Source of the DNA: Bacillus tuaregi
GTDB taxonomy: Bacteria; Bacillota; Bacilli; Bacillales; Cytobacillaceae
Direction: 5' to 3'
DNA length: 64,000 nt
NCBI RefSeq assembly: GCF_900104575.1
Contig: NZ_LT629731.1
Span: forward strand, 1,657,051-1,721,050
Shown: positions 54,229-63,859 of the stretch, in pieces
Layout of the letters: each line of letters opens with the position of its first letter
Numbering within the stretch: the stretch's first letter is position 1
The notes under the pieces: model-generated
Databases searched by the model: none
What the model was told of the DNA's origin: nothing
Seen by the model: only the letters and a program-made list of their open reading frames with translations
Position numbers and translations under genes: made by a program

Positions 54229-55422
54229 TTAATTTGTTCTATTCGCTGCTCCGCGCACAACCAGGAAAAGATAGATAATTATAGAGATAAGAATCGAAAC
54301 TGCGGCGGAGATATAGACACTTTGATAGCCAAATAAAAAGCTGATTTGACCAAAAAAGATTGCACCGAGGCCAATTCCAACATCAAAAAAGGAATAGAAG
54401 GTGGCATTGGCCATTCCGCGTCTATGTACAGGCGTTTTTTCAACTGACCAGGCCTGTAATGCCGGCTGGACAGTTCCAAACCCTAGTCCATATAAAATGG
54501 CAGCAGTTAAAAGGATACCATTATTCGGTAGCCACGCTAGTAAGAGCATGGCAATCAAAATAAGGGAGGTGCCTGGGATGAAAATAAACCGGTGTCCTTT
54601 TTTATCATATAGTTTACCAGCAAAGATTCTAGAGACCATAAGAGCCATAGCATATAAGAGAAAATACCACTGAATCCCTGTAATGCCTTTCTCAGCTGTA
54701 TATAATGGTAAAAAGGTTGCAATTCCACCAAATGTCACGGTAATAAACATGATAAGCACTGCGGGCTGAATCGCACTTTTTTCATATAAATCCCATTTCT
54801 TAGTCTTTGGTTGCTCATCGTTAGGAATGACTTTTTTGTATTTAATAAAAGATGATGAAAGCAAGGCGGCTAAGCCGAGACCTGCACAAATAAAGAAAAG
54901 ATGCTGAAATGGAAGAATACCGGCTAAGGTCAGTCCGAGCGATGGCCCAATGGCAAGGGCAAGGTTCCCGGATAGACCATAATAGCCCATGCCTTCACCA
55001 CGTTTTTGCGCTGGAATTAAATCAGTCGCAATGGTTCCAGAGGCAGTGGTGGATAGTCCCCAGCCAACTCCTTGAACAATCCGCATCATAAACAGGAAAG
55101 TAATGCTCATGGCAAAAGCATAGGACCCAACTGAAATAACAAAGATGGCCAGACCTGTTAAGTAAACAAAAGCTCTGCCTTTAGATTCCAAAGCATGTCC
55201 GGCAAATGGACGAATGATTAGCGCAGAAAAGGTAAAAATTCCTACCACGAGTCCAATTAATTGATCATTTCCACCTAGGTGCTCAATAAAGAGTGGAATG
55301 GTTGGTAAAGTCATTTGAAAGCCTAAAAAAATAAAAAAGTTAGCAAGGACAATTAAAGTGAAGTCTTTTGTCCAGATTTTCCCAGAGATTTGAGCGCTTT
55401 CTTTTAGTTGGATATTTTCCAT
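54229..55422 (-). CDS. MFS transporter
   Basis: A 397-aa major facilitator with twelve predicted segments and an MFS motif A-like loop (AGKLYDKKGHR and AGHALESKGRAF). Resembles drug or metabolite exporters of the DHA family; the substrate is not evident. GAGGAGG lies a little far from the ATG (about thirteen bases). No regulator is adjacent. Confidence 0.82.
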   Translation of the reverse strand: MENIQLKESAQISGKIWTKDFTLIVLANFFIFLGFQMTLPTIPLFIEHLGGNDQLIGLVVGIFTFSALIIRPFAGHALESKGRAFVYLTGLAIFVISVGSYAFAMSITFLFMMRIVQGVGWGLSTTASGTIATDLIPAQKRGEGMGYYGLSGNLALAIGPSLGLTLAGILPFQHLFFICAGLGLAALLSSSFIKYKKVIPNDEQPKTKKWDLYEKSAIQPAVLIMFITVTFGGIATFLPLYTAEKGITGIQWYFLLYAMALMVSRIFAGKLYDKKGHRFIFIPGTSLILIAMLLLAWLPNNGILLTAAILYGLGFGTVQPALQAWSVEKTPVHRRGMANATFYSFFDVGIGLGAIFFGQISFLFGYQSVYISAAVSILISIIIYLFLVVRGAANRTN

Positions 55423-55656
55423 ATATAACAGAGGACCTCCTCTTAGTTCGTAGCGATTCTATTGTACATCATTTATATAAATACCTGCTAATAATAACGC
55501 GTCTATTAACAGGATAATTTGTATGATTCTTTAAAAAGGGAATGATTTGACTAACTTTTTTCAATCCTGGTTTAGACTCCTGCCCAAGATGTTTTGAAAA
55601 TGGAGCATATGATTTATGGAGATAAAAAAGTATTGGGAATGAGGAGGGAATGTGCT

Positions 55657-55860
55657 ATGAACGATGAAATGATGAGAATATATGGTTATGGTAGGCGCCC
55701 CTTTGGTTTTTATGGTAGACGTCCGTTCGGGTTTGGCTATGGTTTTCCACTTGGTTTTTTAGGAGGTTTAGCAGCAGGTGCATTGATTAGACCACCATAT
55801 TATCCTTATTACCCACCATATCCACCATATCCTTATTATCCATACGGGTATTTCTATTAA
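55657..55860 (+). CDS. Tyr/Pro/Gly-rich small protein, probable spore or surface protein
   Basis: A 67-aa protein with a MNDEMMRIYG start, repeated RRPFGF motifs, a short hydrophobic glycine-rich stretch and a C-terminal run of tyrosine and proline. GAGGAGGG lies eight bases before the ATG at 55657; the longer in-frame frame from 55594 has no clear ribosome site. Such Tyr/Pro-rich small proteins in bacilli are often spore-coat components; that is inference. Confidence 0.65.
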   Translation: MNDEMMRIYGYGRRPFGFYGRRPFGFGYGFPLGFLGGLAAGALIRPPYYPYYPPYPPYPYYPYGYFY

Positions 55861-55974
55861 TATTTAGTCGTAATTAACTGACAAAAAAGGTGTCCCATCT
55901 GGTGCTAGGGCACTCACAAGAATTAATATTGTGGTGCCTGGCACTTTTTCTAATAGGACAATCCATTTTAAAAT

Positions 55975-56280
55975 TTAATCCCAATCCTGTTGAACGATTG
56001 TTCCACCTGTTAAATCAATGGTGTTGATTTCTCCTTTATATAGAAGCCTTCCTTCTTCCTCGACAATCAGGTTTTCGTAGGTATAAACAGTTTTTCCAGT
56101 CGGCAAGGTGATGATCACCTTTTCACCCAGCTCTTGTTTTGGCGCCTCAACCCTTATTAAGCTTTGTGAATAAAGATAAAGCCCAATTAGAATGATGATT
56201 AAGAACCCAAGTACATAAACAGACCAAAGCTTAAACCATGGTTTTGTTTCAGTGAACACCTGCTCATTTTGACTTAACAT
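55975..56280 (-). CDS. Hypothetical single-pass membrane protein, 101 aa
   Basis: A 101-aa protein with one membrane segment near residues 22-40 and an extracytoplasmic beta-rich domain. I do not recognise the family. AAAGGAG lies ten bases before the ATG. The gene is alone on the minus strand between spore-type mini-genes. Confidence 0.65.
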   Translation of the reverse strand: MLSQNEQVFTETKPWFKLWSVYVLGFLIIILIGLYLYSQSLIRVEAPKQELGEKVIITLPTGKTVYTYENLIVEEEGRLLYKGEINTIDLTGGTIVQQDWD

Positions 56281-56622
56281 TTCATCATATCTCCTTTAAT
56301 ATAATCGTTCGGTTCCTGCTTAATCAGCCGGAAAGTAATAAATCCCAACAATACGATATGCTGACAAAGATTAAGAGATGACAAAAAAGTGCAGAAATAT
56401 ATTTTAAAGAATATTTAGAATTATTAAAATTATAGTTTAAAATTGACGAAAAATAAAGTATGAGTGTTGAAGAATAAAAATTTTGTTACGTATAAGGAAA
56501 AACAGCTGACGATGTGCTTTTTTTGCTTCTTGGGGAAAAAACCTAAAATTGTGTATTTGTCTATCGCATAATGGAGCGAAGGTGAATAGGATATAGGGAA
56601 ATGAAAAAAGGAGGTTTTTTCA
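56281..56622. other. Intergenic region before the YjcZ-type genes
   Basis: About 340 AT-rich bases between a minus-strand gene and the first mini-gene. Only the AAAGGAGG ribosome site of the latter is clear; a sporulation sigma-factor promoter is likely but could not be placed. Confidence 0.4.
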
Positions 56623-56730
56623 ATGTCTGGTGAACATCATGGTTACGGCGGCGGTTTCGCCTTATTAGTTGTATTGTTTATTTTGTTAATAATTATCGGA
56701 GCTTCTTGGGGCTATGGTGGATTTTATTAA
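56623..56730 (+). CDS. YjcZ-family mini-protein 1 (35 aa)
   Basis: A 35-codon gene with AAAGGAGG upstream. The protein is [20 protein letters not shown] plus a hydrophobic, glycine-ended tail, typical of YjcZ-type sporulation mini-proteins: a glycine-rich head and one membrane segment. Function unknown. The next gene, 36 bases on, is a paralogue. Confidence 0.82.
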   Translation: MSGEHHGYGGGFALLVVLFILLIIIGASWGYGGFY

Positions 56731-56766
56731 GTAAAGGATAAATATCTTTGAAAGGAGGCCGATATT

Positions 56767-56892
56767 ATGTACGGATACGGAGGATATGGTCATGGCGGTT
56801 GCGGCGGTTATGGATATGGCGGCGGTTTTGCGCTAATCGTTGTACTATTTATTCTATTGATTATTGTAGGTGCAGCTTGCTTTAAATGGTAA
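56767..56892 (+). CDS. YjcZ-family mini-protein 2 (41 aa)
   Basis: A 41-codon paralogue of the preceding gene. It begins [20 protein letters not shown] and continues with the shared hydrophobic core [25 protein letters not shown] precedes the ATG. The two genes form a pair that ends in a strong terminator. Confidence 0.83.
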   Translation: MYGYGGYGHGGCGGYGYGGGFALIVVLFILLIIVGAACFKW

Positions 56893-56910
56893 TCTTCTTG
56901 AAATACAGTA

Positions 56911-56954
56911 ATGAAGAAAAAGAGACAGCTACTGAGCTGTCTCTTTTTCTTCAT
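56911..56954 (+). terminator. Terminator of the YjcZ pair
   Basis: Twenty-base perfect arms starting ATGAAGAAAAAGAGACAGCT around the loop ACTG, with T-rich ends. Confidence 0.88.
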
Positions 56955-57089
56955 TATATTTTCATTGTTAAGGTACTGTTTTGAAATTAGCAAATGAATT
57001 TCTCTTATTTTTTATTGCAAACTAAGACCTATAGAGATAAGATTTTATTTATGAGTAAAATTTGATTGGAATAAAGTGAGGAATTCTTG

Positions 57090-58670
57090 ATGTCGAAAAA
57101 ATTTATAGATGAAGTGCTTTCACGCCGCACTTTTGCTATCATATCTCACCCGGATGCAGGGAAAACGACATTAACGGAAAAGCTTCTTCTTTTCGGAGGA
57201 GCCATTCGTGATGCCGGAACAGTAAAAGGGAAAAAAACGGGTAAATATGCTACAAGTGACTGGATGGAGATTGAAAAACAAAGAGGAATTTCGGTAACGT
57301 CCAGTGTGATGCAATTTGATTATGATGGTGCAAGGGTCAATATTTTGGACACCCCAGGGCACCAGGATTTCAGTGAAGATACGTATAGAACGCTCATGGC
57401 AGTTGATAGTGCGGTCATGATTATTGATTCAGCAAAGGGGATAGAGGAGCAAACTCTAAAGTTATTTAAGGTGTGCCGCTTAAGAGGGATTCCCATCTTT
57501 ACCTTTATTAATAAATTGGATCGTGATGGCAGGCCGCCGCTTGAATTGCTGGCCGAGCTTGAGGAAGTCATGGGAATTGAATCCTATCCAATGAATTGGC
57601 CAATTGGGATGGGAAAAGAATTTCTAGGGATATATGATCGCTTTCATAATCGCATTGAGCAATTTCGTGTCGAAGAAGAAGAGCGCTATCTTGCTTTAAA
57701 TGAGGATGGTGAAATGGAAGGCGACCATCCGATTAAACAAAATGCCTTGTATGACCAAACACTTGAGGAAATTCTTCTTTTAAATGAAGCAGGAAATGAG
57801 TTTTCAAGAAAGCGTATTGCGGACGGATCGTTGACACCTGTATTTTTTGGCAGTGCATTGACAAACTTCGGCGTTCAAACCTTTCTGGAGACTTATTTAC
57901 AATTTGCTCCAGCGCCACAGCCTAGAGAGTCAACAATTGGGAAAATTGATCCGCTATCGGAAAATTTCTCTGGTTTTATCTTTAAAATTCAGGCGAATAT
58001 GAATCCTGCTCACCGTGACCGGATTGCTTTTTTGCGTATTTGCTCAGGCAAATTTGAACGGGGTATGACAGTGACTCTACCAAGAACAGGAAAGCAAATG
58101 AAACTCGCGCAATCAACGCAGTTTATGGCAGATGATCGTAGTACGGTCAATGAAGCGGTTAGCGGAGATATAATCGGCTTATATGATCCAGGTACGTACC
58201 AAATTGGGGATACCATTACAGCAGGAAAGGAATCCTTCCAATATGAAAAGCTACCGCAATTTACACCGGAGCTATTTGTACGTGTAACAGCAAAAAATGT
58301 AATGAAACAGAAGCATTTTCATAAAGGAATCGAACAGCTTGTACAAGAGGGTGCGATCCAATTATATCGAACCGTTAAATACGAAGAAATTCTGCTTGGT
58401 GCAGTCGGACAATTGCAGTTTGAAGTCTTTGAGCACCGGATGAAAAATGAATATAATGTGGATGTATTATTGGAGCGGCAGGGATCAAAAATTGCCCGCT
58501 GGATTGAAAATGAGGACATTAATGATTCCCTTTCAAGTTCACGTAGCCTGCTTGTTACGGACCGTTATGGTCAAAAAGTCTTTTTATTTGAAAATGATTT
58601 TGCCTTAAGATGGTTTCAAGAGAAAAATCCGGATGTTAAATTATATAATCCAATGGACTCATCCTCCTGA
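57090..58670 (+). CDS. prfC: Peptide chain release factor 3
   Basis: A 526-aa translational GTPase that recycles RF1/RF2 after termination. G1 is [13 protein letters not shown] (residues 18-30), G3 DTPGHQDF and G4 NKLDRD. Length matches RF3. ATG 57090 is used; the preceding TTG (57087) is an alternative. RF3 is not universal in bacilli. Terminator follows. Confidence 0.94.
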   Translation: MSKKFIDEVLSRRTFAIISHPDAGKTTLTEKLLLFGGAIRDAGTVKGKKTGKYATSDWMEIEKQRGISVTSSVMQFDYDGARVNILDTPGHQDFSEDTYRTLMAVDSAVMIIDSAKGIEEQTLKLFKVCRLRGIPIFTFINKLDRDGRPPLELLAELEEVMGIESYPMNWPIGMGKEFLGIYDRFHNRIEQFRVEEEERYLALNEDGEMEGDHPIKQNALYDQTLEEILLLNEAGNEFSRKRIADGSLTPVFFGSALTNFGVQTFLETYLQFAPAPQPRESTIGKIDPLSENFSGFIFKIQANMNPAHRDRIAFLRICSGKFERGMTVTLPRTGKQMKLAQSTQFMADDRSTVNEAVSGDIIGLYDPGTYQIGDTITAGKESFQYEKLPQFTPELFVRVTAKNVMKQKHFHKGIEQLVQEGAIQLYRTVKYEEILLGAVGQLQFEVFEHRMKNEYNVDVLLERQGSKIARWIENEDINDSLSSSRSLLVTDRYGQKVFLFENDFALRWFQEKNPDVKLYNPMDSSS

Positions 58671-58722
58671 TTAAACTGTATATGAGCTTTCATAGAAGAT
58701 AGTCTATAGATGATGATTTAGG

Positions 58723-58757
58723 AAGACCTTTGTCAGCCGGCAAGGGTCTTTTTTTGC
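58723..58757 (+). terminator. Terminator of prfC
   Basis: AAGACCTTTG pairs with CAAGGGTCTT, followed by seven T. Confidence 0.8.
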
Positions 58758-58831
58758 CCAACGGACCATTTCCACCAATTGCTATATTGTCTTTCGTGCT
58801 AATGATGAACACTAATATCGGAGGCGATAAT

Positions 58832-59608
58832 GTGGAAGCAAACTTGTTGTTGGAATATGGCTGGGTCTTATTAGTATTAGTGGGCTTGGAAGGAATCCTG
58901 GCTGCTGATAACGCCGTTGTAATGGCTGTAATGGTCAAGCATTTACCGTCTGACCAGCAAAAAAAGGCATTATTTTATGGTTTGCTGGGTGCTTTTGTTT
59001 TCCGTTTTGCTACACTATTTATGATTTCGTATTTGGCTGATGTTTGGCAGGTTCAAGCAATCGGAGCATTATATTTACTATTTATAGCTGCTCACAATTT
59101 ATATGGGAAGCATGGGAATAAGGAAAAGGAGCATAAAGTCAAAGTGAAGAAGGAATCCTCTTTTTGGATGACTGTATTTAAGGTGGAGCTGGCTGACATT
59201 GCCTTTGCGATTGATTCCATGCTGGCAGCGGTTGCACTTGCCGTTACTTTACAGCCTACAGGTTGGTTTACAATAGGTGGAATTGATGGCGGACAATTTT
59301 CTGTTATGTTTCTAGGTGGAATCATAGGGTTAGTTATCATGCGCTTTGCAGCCACTTGGTTTGTCAAATTACTTCAAACAAGACCAACATTGGAAACAGC
59401 TGCTTTTCTTATTGTAGGCTGGGTTGGGGTGAAGTTAGCGGTATTTACTTTGGCACATCCAGAAATCGGTATACTAAATGAGCATTTCCCTGAATCAAAG
59501 GGATGGAAGCTAGTCTTCTGGACCGTTTTGATCCTTATGGCAGTAGGAGGCTATATTTTGTCAGGTAAAAAGGGCAAGAAAATTGGTGATGAGGCAACGG
59601 AAGGATAA
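58832..59608 (+). CDS. TerC-family membrane protein
   Basis: A 258-aa TerC-family protein with about seven membrane segments; conserved acidic motifs GILAADNAVVMA (near residue 22) and ADIAFAIDSMLA. Members are implicated in manganese export or metalation of exported proteins. The GTG at 58832 is the start because GGAGG lies seven bases upstream; the frame extends to 58730 but no ribosome site supports that. No manganese riboswitch signature was seen upstream. Confidence 0.85.
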   Translation: MEANLLLEYGWVLLVLVGLEGILAADNAVVMAVMVKHLPSDQQKKALFYGLLGAFVFRFATLFMISYLADVWQVQAIGALYLLFIAAHNLYGKHGNKEKEHKVKVKKESSFWMTVFKVELADIAFAIDSMLAAVALAVTLQPTGWFTIGGIDGGQFSVMFLGGIIGLVIMRFAATWFVKLLQTRPTLETAAFLIVGWVGVKLAVFTLAHPEIGILNEHFPESKGWKLVFWTVLILMAVGGYILSGKKGKKIGDEATEG

Positions 59609-59609
59609 A

Positions 59610-59634
59610 AAAAGTCCGGTATATCCGGACTTTT
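59610..59634. terminator. Bidirectional terminator between TerC and SASP genes
   Basis: AAAAGTCCGG/CCGGACTTTT stem with a short loop and T residues. Confidence 0.8.
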
Positions 59635-59654
59635 AACCATTCCATTATTCTGTT

Positions 59655-59855
59655 TTATGATTGGTTTCTCCCTGCTAGCTGGGACTGTGCTTGTTGTACT
59701 AATCTTTTTGTTATTTCACCGCCAACAGACCCATTGGCACGTGATACCGTATCAGAGCCTAAATGAACACCGAATTCTTGGGCAATTTCAAACTTTACTT
59801 GGTCAAGGTATTGCTCTATACCAGGAACAAGTAGCTTATTGCTGCTTCTTGACAT
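59655..59855 (-). CDS. Alpha/beta-type small acid-soluble spore protein
   Basis: A 66-aa classic alpha/beta SASP. It carries the conserved germination-protease cleavage region ([12 protein letters not shown]) and DNA-binding core [14 protein letters not shown]. It coats and protects spore DNA. ATG 59855 has AAGGAG nine bases upstream; the earlier in-frame ATG lies inside that site. Convergent with the TerC gene. Confidence 0.95.
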   Translation of the reverse strand: MSRSSNKLLVPGIEQYLDQVKFEIAQEFGVHLGSDTVSRANGSVGGEITKRLVQQAQSQLAGRNQS

Positions 59856-60076
59856 TATTTTCAACTCCTTCATGACTATTTTTTACATACAGAGAAAGTA
59901 TTCTCTGTTTTAGTATTATGAGTATTGGACTAAAAAACATAAGTGGTAAAGTTTTTCGAAAATGGTAATACTTCTTATACAGAATTGGATTTTTCGTGGC
60001 AGATTTCAATATTCCTTTAAATAACGGGGAATCTTCATTAAGATAGGGTTAGTTACTTGCGAAAGGAAATCATAAC

Positions 60077-61435
60077 ATGTGGAAAAAGCTTAGACATAAA
60101 CTGGATAACATTACACCTGCACAGGCAATCATCTCATTTTATTTTCTTGCTGTTTCTGTATCAGTCCTGTTGCTACGAATACCTGCAGTGCATCAAGAGG
60201 GTGTAGAGGTTTCGTTAATGGATACTATTTTTACAGCCATAAGCTCTGTAAGTGTGACAGGTTTGACGGTAGTTAATATATCGGAAACGTATAGCACCTT
60301 TGGGATATTTGTATTATTATTTGTGTTTCAATTTGGCGGCATTGGTGTGATGACTCTTGGTACTTTTTTTTGGTTAATTTTAGGCAGGAAAATTGGTTTG
60401 CGAGGAAGACAGTTAATTGCTGTTGACCATAATCAAACAACCTTAGCAGGTTTAGTTGCACTTATTAGGGAAATCTTAAAAATTATCTTATTGGTTGAAT
60501 TGGTTGGAGCGCTCATCCTTGGATTTCATTTTATGCAATACTATCCGAGTGCAAAAGAAGCCTTTTTACATGGTTTATTTGCTTCCATTAGTGCGACGAC
60601 AAATGCCGGACTAGATATTACAGGTGAGTCGTTTATGCCTTATGCAAACGACTATTTTGTGCAATTAATAACCATTATTTTAATTACATTGGGTGCAATC
60701 GGTTTTCCTGTTTTAATTGAATTTAAGAATTATCTTTTTCAGAAGGATACACAGGGGCTGCCATTTCGATTTTCCTTATTTACAAAGCTTACAACGATTA
60801 CCTTTGCTGGCTTGCTCGTGTTTGGTACAATCATGATTCTTCTTCTTGAATTTCAGCATTACTTTAAAGATATGGCCTGGCATAAAGCTCTTTTCTATGC
60901 CTTTTTTCAATCAGCCTCGACTAGAAGCGGTGGATTAACTACGATGAATATTAATGATTTTTCTGATCCAACATTGCTTGGCATTAGCGTTTTAATGTTT
61001 ATCGGAGCTTCGCCAAGCTCTGTGGGAGGGGGAATTCGAACTACCACTTTAGCGTTAATCATTCTGTTTCTGTTTCACTTTGCCCGTGGGAAGCGGAATA
61101 TTAAAATCTTTAAGCGTGAAATCCATGAGGATGATATATTAAAGGCGTTAGCTGTAACGATTTTAGCGGGAATTATCTGTATCACGTCCGTCATTATTCT
61201 CGTGATCACAGAGCGGCATTCCCTTTTAAGTATAGTTTTTGAAGTTTGTTCAGCTTTTGGTACAACAGGATTATCAATGGGTATTACACCTGATTTATCT
61301 ACCATCGGTAAATGGGTCATTATGACGTTAATGTTTATTGGTCGGATTGGGTTAGCCTCCTTATTATTAATGGTTCGCGGAAAAGAGCAGGATGTCAATT
61401 ACCATTATCCGAAGGAAAGAATCATCATCGGTTAA
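60077..61435 (+). CDS. KtrB/TrkH-family potassium uptake channel subunit
   Basis: A 452-aa potassium channel subunit of the KtrB/KtrD type with four M1-P-M2 repeats. The selectivity-filter loops are visible as SVSVTGLTV, SATTNAGLDI, SASTRSGGLTT and SAFGTTGLSMG. No KtrA/KtrC gating gene adjoins it, as for B. subtilis ktrD. GAAAGGAAA precedes the ATG. No c-di-AMP riboswitch was recognised upstream. Confidence 0.92.
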   Translation: MWKKLRHKLDNITPAQAIISFYFLAVSVSVLLLRIPAVHQEGVEVSLMDTIFTAISSVSVTGLTVVNISETYSTFGIFVLLFVFQFGGIGVMTLGTFFWLILGRKIGLRGRQLIAVDHNQTTLAGLVALIREILKIILLVELVGALILGFHFMQYYPSAKEAFLHGLFASISATTNAGLDITGESFMPYANDYFVQLITIILITLGAIGFPVLIEFKNYLFQKDTQGLPFRFSLFTKLTTITFAGLLVFGTIMILLLEFQHYFKDMAWHKALFYAFFQSASTRSGGLTTMNINDFSDPTLLGISVLMFIGASPSSVGGGIRTTTLALIILFLFHFARGKRNIKIFKREIHEDDILKALAVTILAGIICITSVIILVITERHSLLSIVFEVCSAFGTTGLSMGITPDLSTIGKWVIMTLMFIGRIGLASLLLMVRGKEQDVNYHYPKERIIIG

Positions 61436-61449
61436 CGGAAGGATAAACA

Positions 61450-61497
61450 ATCGGGCTGTTCAGCACTCCATAGTGGTGACTGGCTGCCCGATTTTTT
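61450..61497 (+). terminator. Terminator of the ktr gene, fused to repeat copy 4
   Basis: ATCGGGC/GCCCGAT form the outer stem with a nested hairpin inside. The T run that follows is also the start of repeat copy 4. Confidence 0.7.
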
Positions 61498-61560
61498 AAA
61501 GGTAGTTTATCGAGCAACCTCGATAAAAATCCGGACGCAAATTCGACGGCCGAATTTGAT
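61490..61560 (+). repeat. Dispersed structured repeat, copy 4 (right-end fragment)
   Basis: About 71 bases matching only the right part of the full copies, from GATTTTTTAAAGGTAGTTTA to the GAATTTGAT end, with a divergent middle. The left half is missing. The right-end hairpin CAAATTCG/CGAATTTG is kept, with one compensating change in the loop. Confidence 0.65.
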
Positions 61561-61693
61561 AAACTATTGACAGAATCCTCTTCTGCATTTATCATACCCA
61601 TATAGGTATAAAACGCTGTAAGACGCTATTTTTTTGGTCTTTTTTATACTATTAGGGGTATTTTGGGACTTTATTATATGAAAGGGTGTTAAC

Positions 61694-62053
61694 ATGAGTA
61701 TCGAAACGATTGTCATTATTGTTTTATTAGCTGCCTTTATTATTTGGCGTCTTCGCCCTGTTAAAGGTATAAGGAATATTACAACAGCACAACTAAAAAA
61801 TGAATTAAAGGATAGGAATAAACAGTTTATCGATGTACGTACACCAGGAGAATTTCGAGGTAATTCAATTAGAGGCTTTAAGAATATCCCATTAAATCAG
61901 CTGTCTGCTAAAGCTGCAAGCTTGTCCATGGATAAAGAAGTTGTCCTCATTTGCCAAAGTGGGATGAGAAGCAGTCAGGCAAGCAGAATCTTAAAAAAAA
62001 TGGGCTTTCAAAAAATCACAAACGTTAAAGGCGGTATGAATGCCTGGATTTAG
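61694..62053 (+). CDS. Membrane-anchored rhodanese-like protein
   Basis: A 119-aa protein with an N-terminal membrane segment (residues 5-17, short) and a rhodanese domain. The active-site loop is CQSGMRSSQ and the domain opens FIDVRTPGEFRG. It likely moves sulfur between small thiols or proteins. GAAAGGGTG precedes the ATG. The next gene encodes a second, soluble rhodanese, 13 bases on. Confidence 0.88.
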   Translation: MSIETIVIIVLLAAFIIWRLRPVKGIRNITTAQLKNELKDRNKQFIDVRTPGEFRGNSIRGFKNIPLNQLSAKAASLSMDKEVVLICQSGMRSSQASRILKKMGFQKITNVKGGMNAWI

Positions 62054-62066
62054 GAGGAAGGAACAA

Positions 62067-62363
62067 ATGAATCATTTATCGGCAAAACAGGTAAAGGAAA
62101 AAATGCAAAACGGAGAGGAATTAAATATCATTGATGTTCGTGAGGCATATGAAGCAGCAATGGGGAAGATTCCCACTTCAATTAATATTCCATTAGGTTT
62201 AATGGAATTTAAATTGCCCGAACTTGATAAAAATAAAGAATATATTATGGTATGTCATTCGGGTGCAAGAAGCTCGTTTGCTTGTCAATTTCTAGAAGCC
62301 CGTGGTTTTCGTGTCACAAATATGGATGGCGGTATGATGTTCTGGCAGGGACAAATTGTCTAA
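62067..62363 (+). CDS. Rhodanese-like protein (soluble)
   Basis: A 98-aa single-domain rhodanese with active-site loop CHSGARSSFA. The ATG at 62067 follows AGGAGGAAGG; upstream in-frame codons overlap the previous gene. It forms an operon with the membrane-anchored rhodanese. Persulfide handling is inferred from the family. Confidence 0.9.
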   Translation: MNHLSAKQVKEKMQNGEELNIIDVREAYEAAMGKIPTSINIPLGLMEFKLPELDKNKEYIMVCHSGARSSFACQFLEARGFRVTNMDGGMMFWQGQIV

Positions 62364-62584
62364 ATTATTGACATGATGGAGTTGAATACACTTGGATAAA
62401 GAACCTAAAAAAGTCTCCAACTGCACTAGCAATTCTTGAGGAATTAGCAATCCGCAAACGTCTGATAACCAGAAGCAAAAGAAATTGCCTTTACCAATAT
62501 GACCTGGGACGTTTGCCTGGCTCCTGGTAGGAGTCATTTATATCATTAGTAAAATCTTTACCTAGACTAAAATATTCCTTCGTT
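62364..62584. other. Intergenic region between rhodanese and germination genes
   Basis: About 220 bases with no recognisable gene. A TTGACA (62367-62372) lies just after the rhodanese but has no partner -10 at proper spacing. Ends with a terminator-like hairpin at 62585-62613. Confidence 0.35.
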
Positions 62585-62613
62585 AAAAGCCGAACTTTCT
62601 TTCGGCTTTTTTT
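62585..62613 (+). terminator. Hairpin terminator
   Basis: AAAAGCCGAA/TTCGGCTTTT stem, six-base loop, T run. Confidence 0.8.
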
Positions 62614-62641
62614 ATTGTTCATATCGCAAATGGAAATATTC

Positions 62642-62671
62642 GTATAGTTTGTCATGTTAGGGAGAATATAA
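62642..62671 (+). promoter_or_regulatory. Possible sigma-G/F-type promoter for the germination genes
   Basis: GTATA and AATATAA are 18 bases apart, matching the forespore consensus GHATR-N18-CATWHTA in the -35 and at five of seven -10 positions. It lies 60 bases before the GerAB-type gene, which would be expected to be forespore-expressed. Confidence 0.35.
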
Positions 62672-62731
62672 AGGATAATTCCATCAATGGAAATTTCCAT
62701 TTGGTCATGCAAAAAATAAAGGTGTTTTTTT

Positions 62732-63829
62732 ATGGAGCGTATTTCACTTTCCCAGCTATTTACATTAACTGTTTTCTATCAGATTGGTACGACCATCATT
62801 TTTGGATTTGGTGCTTCTGCAGGGAAGGATGCCTGGATTGCTACCATTATTTCTATCTTATTAGGTACATTAGCTATAGGTATCTATCTTACCCTTGCAT
62901 ATCTACAGCCTGGGTTATCATTAGTGGAATGGTTTCCGGCCCAATTTGGTAAATGGATTGGTACCCCAATTGCCTGGATGTACCCGCTCATGTTTTTATA
63001 TGAAATGGCGAGAGGCTTAAATGATGTTAAATATTTAACCACTTCATTAATCCTAGAAGGTACCCCGCATTGGGCCATTATTGTTTTATTTCTGATTGCA
63101 GTTATGGTTCTTCAGCTATGTGGTATTGAGGTTTTAGGAAGAGTCGGTGAAATTTTCCTGCCTTATTTTTTAATTATGATCCTATTGATTTTTATTCTTT
63201 TATTTGTTGGAGATTTTATAAAAGCTGAAAATCTTCAACCAGTAACTGCAAATGGGTGGCAGTCAATCTGGAAGGCTGCATTTCCGCTTGGTGCCAGTCA
63301 GGGCTTCGCTCAAACATTAGAATTCGCTATGATATGGACGCTCGTTCATGCTAATCATAAAGATATCGTGAAAACGACTTTTTCTGCCTGCTTAATCTCG
63401 GGCAGTGTCATTCTAATAACCGTTTTCATGATGATTATGGGGTTAGGTGAGTATTTCTTTAAATTAGACATTTTCCCTCTATTTTCACTTGTGTCAATGG
63501 TCGATATAGGAGATATAATAAAAAATTTAAATATCTTTGCAGCGTTACTGTTTATTATTTCTGCTATTTTTAAGATTACTTTACATATGTTTTTTGCCAT
63601 GAGAAGTATTCAATTACTAGCAAAAATTGAAAATAGCCGGATACTCATCATACCAATGCTCATCCTGTCCATCTATCTAGGTCATAGTCTATCTGACAAT
63701 ATCCAGGAGCATTTACAGGTCGCTTTTGCAATCTTCCCATATAATTTATGGCTTATATTTTTATGGATACTTCCTGTTATCCTTTTAATTGTCACTCTTA
63801 TAAGAAGTGCGGTTAGAAGAACAACATGA
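62732..63829 (+). CDS. GerAB/ArcD/ProY-family spore germination permease
   Basis: A 365-aa membrane protein with about ten segments of the amino acid permease-like GerAB family. In germinant receptors the B subunit binds small-molecule germinants in the spore inner membrane. AAAGGTG precedes the ATG. The gene is followed, after 30 bases, by a 41-aa membrane protein gene. Usual partners GerAA and GerAC are not visible before the window ends. Confidence 0.85.
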   Translation: MERISLSQLFTLTVFYQIGTTIIFGFGASAGKDAWIATIISILLGTLAIGIYLTLAYLQPGLSLVEWFPAQFGKWIGTPIAWMYPLMFLYEMARGLNDVKYLTTSLILEGTPHWAIIVLFLIAVMVLQLCGIEVLGRVGEIFLPYFLIMILLIFILLFVGDFIKAENLQPVTANGWQSIWKAAFPLGASQGFAQTLEFAMIWTLVHANHKDIVKTTFSACLISGSVILITVFMMIMGLGEYFFKLDIFPLFSLVSMVDIGDIIKNLNIFAALLFIISAIFKITLHMFFAMRSIQLLAKIENSRILIIPMLILSIYLGHSLSDNIQEHLQVAFAIFPYNLWLIFLWILPVILLIVTLIRSAVRRTT

Positions 63830-63859
63830 ACTTCGAAGATCTAAAGGAGTTGCTACAAG

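Noticed and set aside
58680-58831. A yybP-ykoY manganese riboswitch upstream of the TerC gene
   Set aside because: The region contains only the prfC terminator and a short leader; the conserved aptamer blocks are missing.
59874-60076. A c-di-AMP riboswitch upstream of the potassium channel gene
   Set aside because: The region is short and AT-rich and none of the conserved ydaO motifs could be found.
25964-61560. The dispersed repeats as a CRISPR array
   Set aside because: Copies are kilobases apart, about 190 bases long and lack regular spacers; no cas genes are present.
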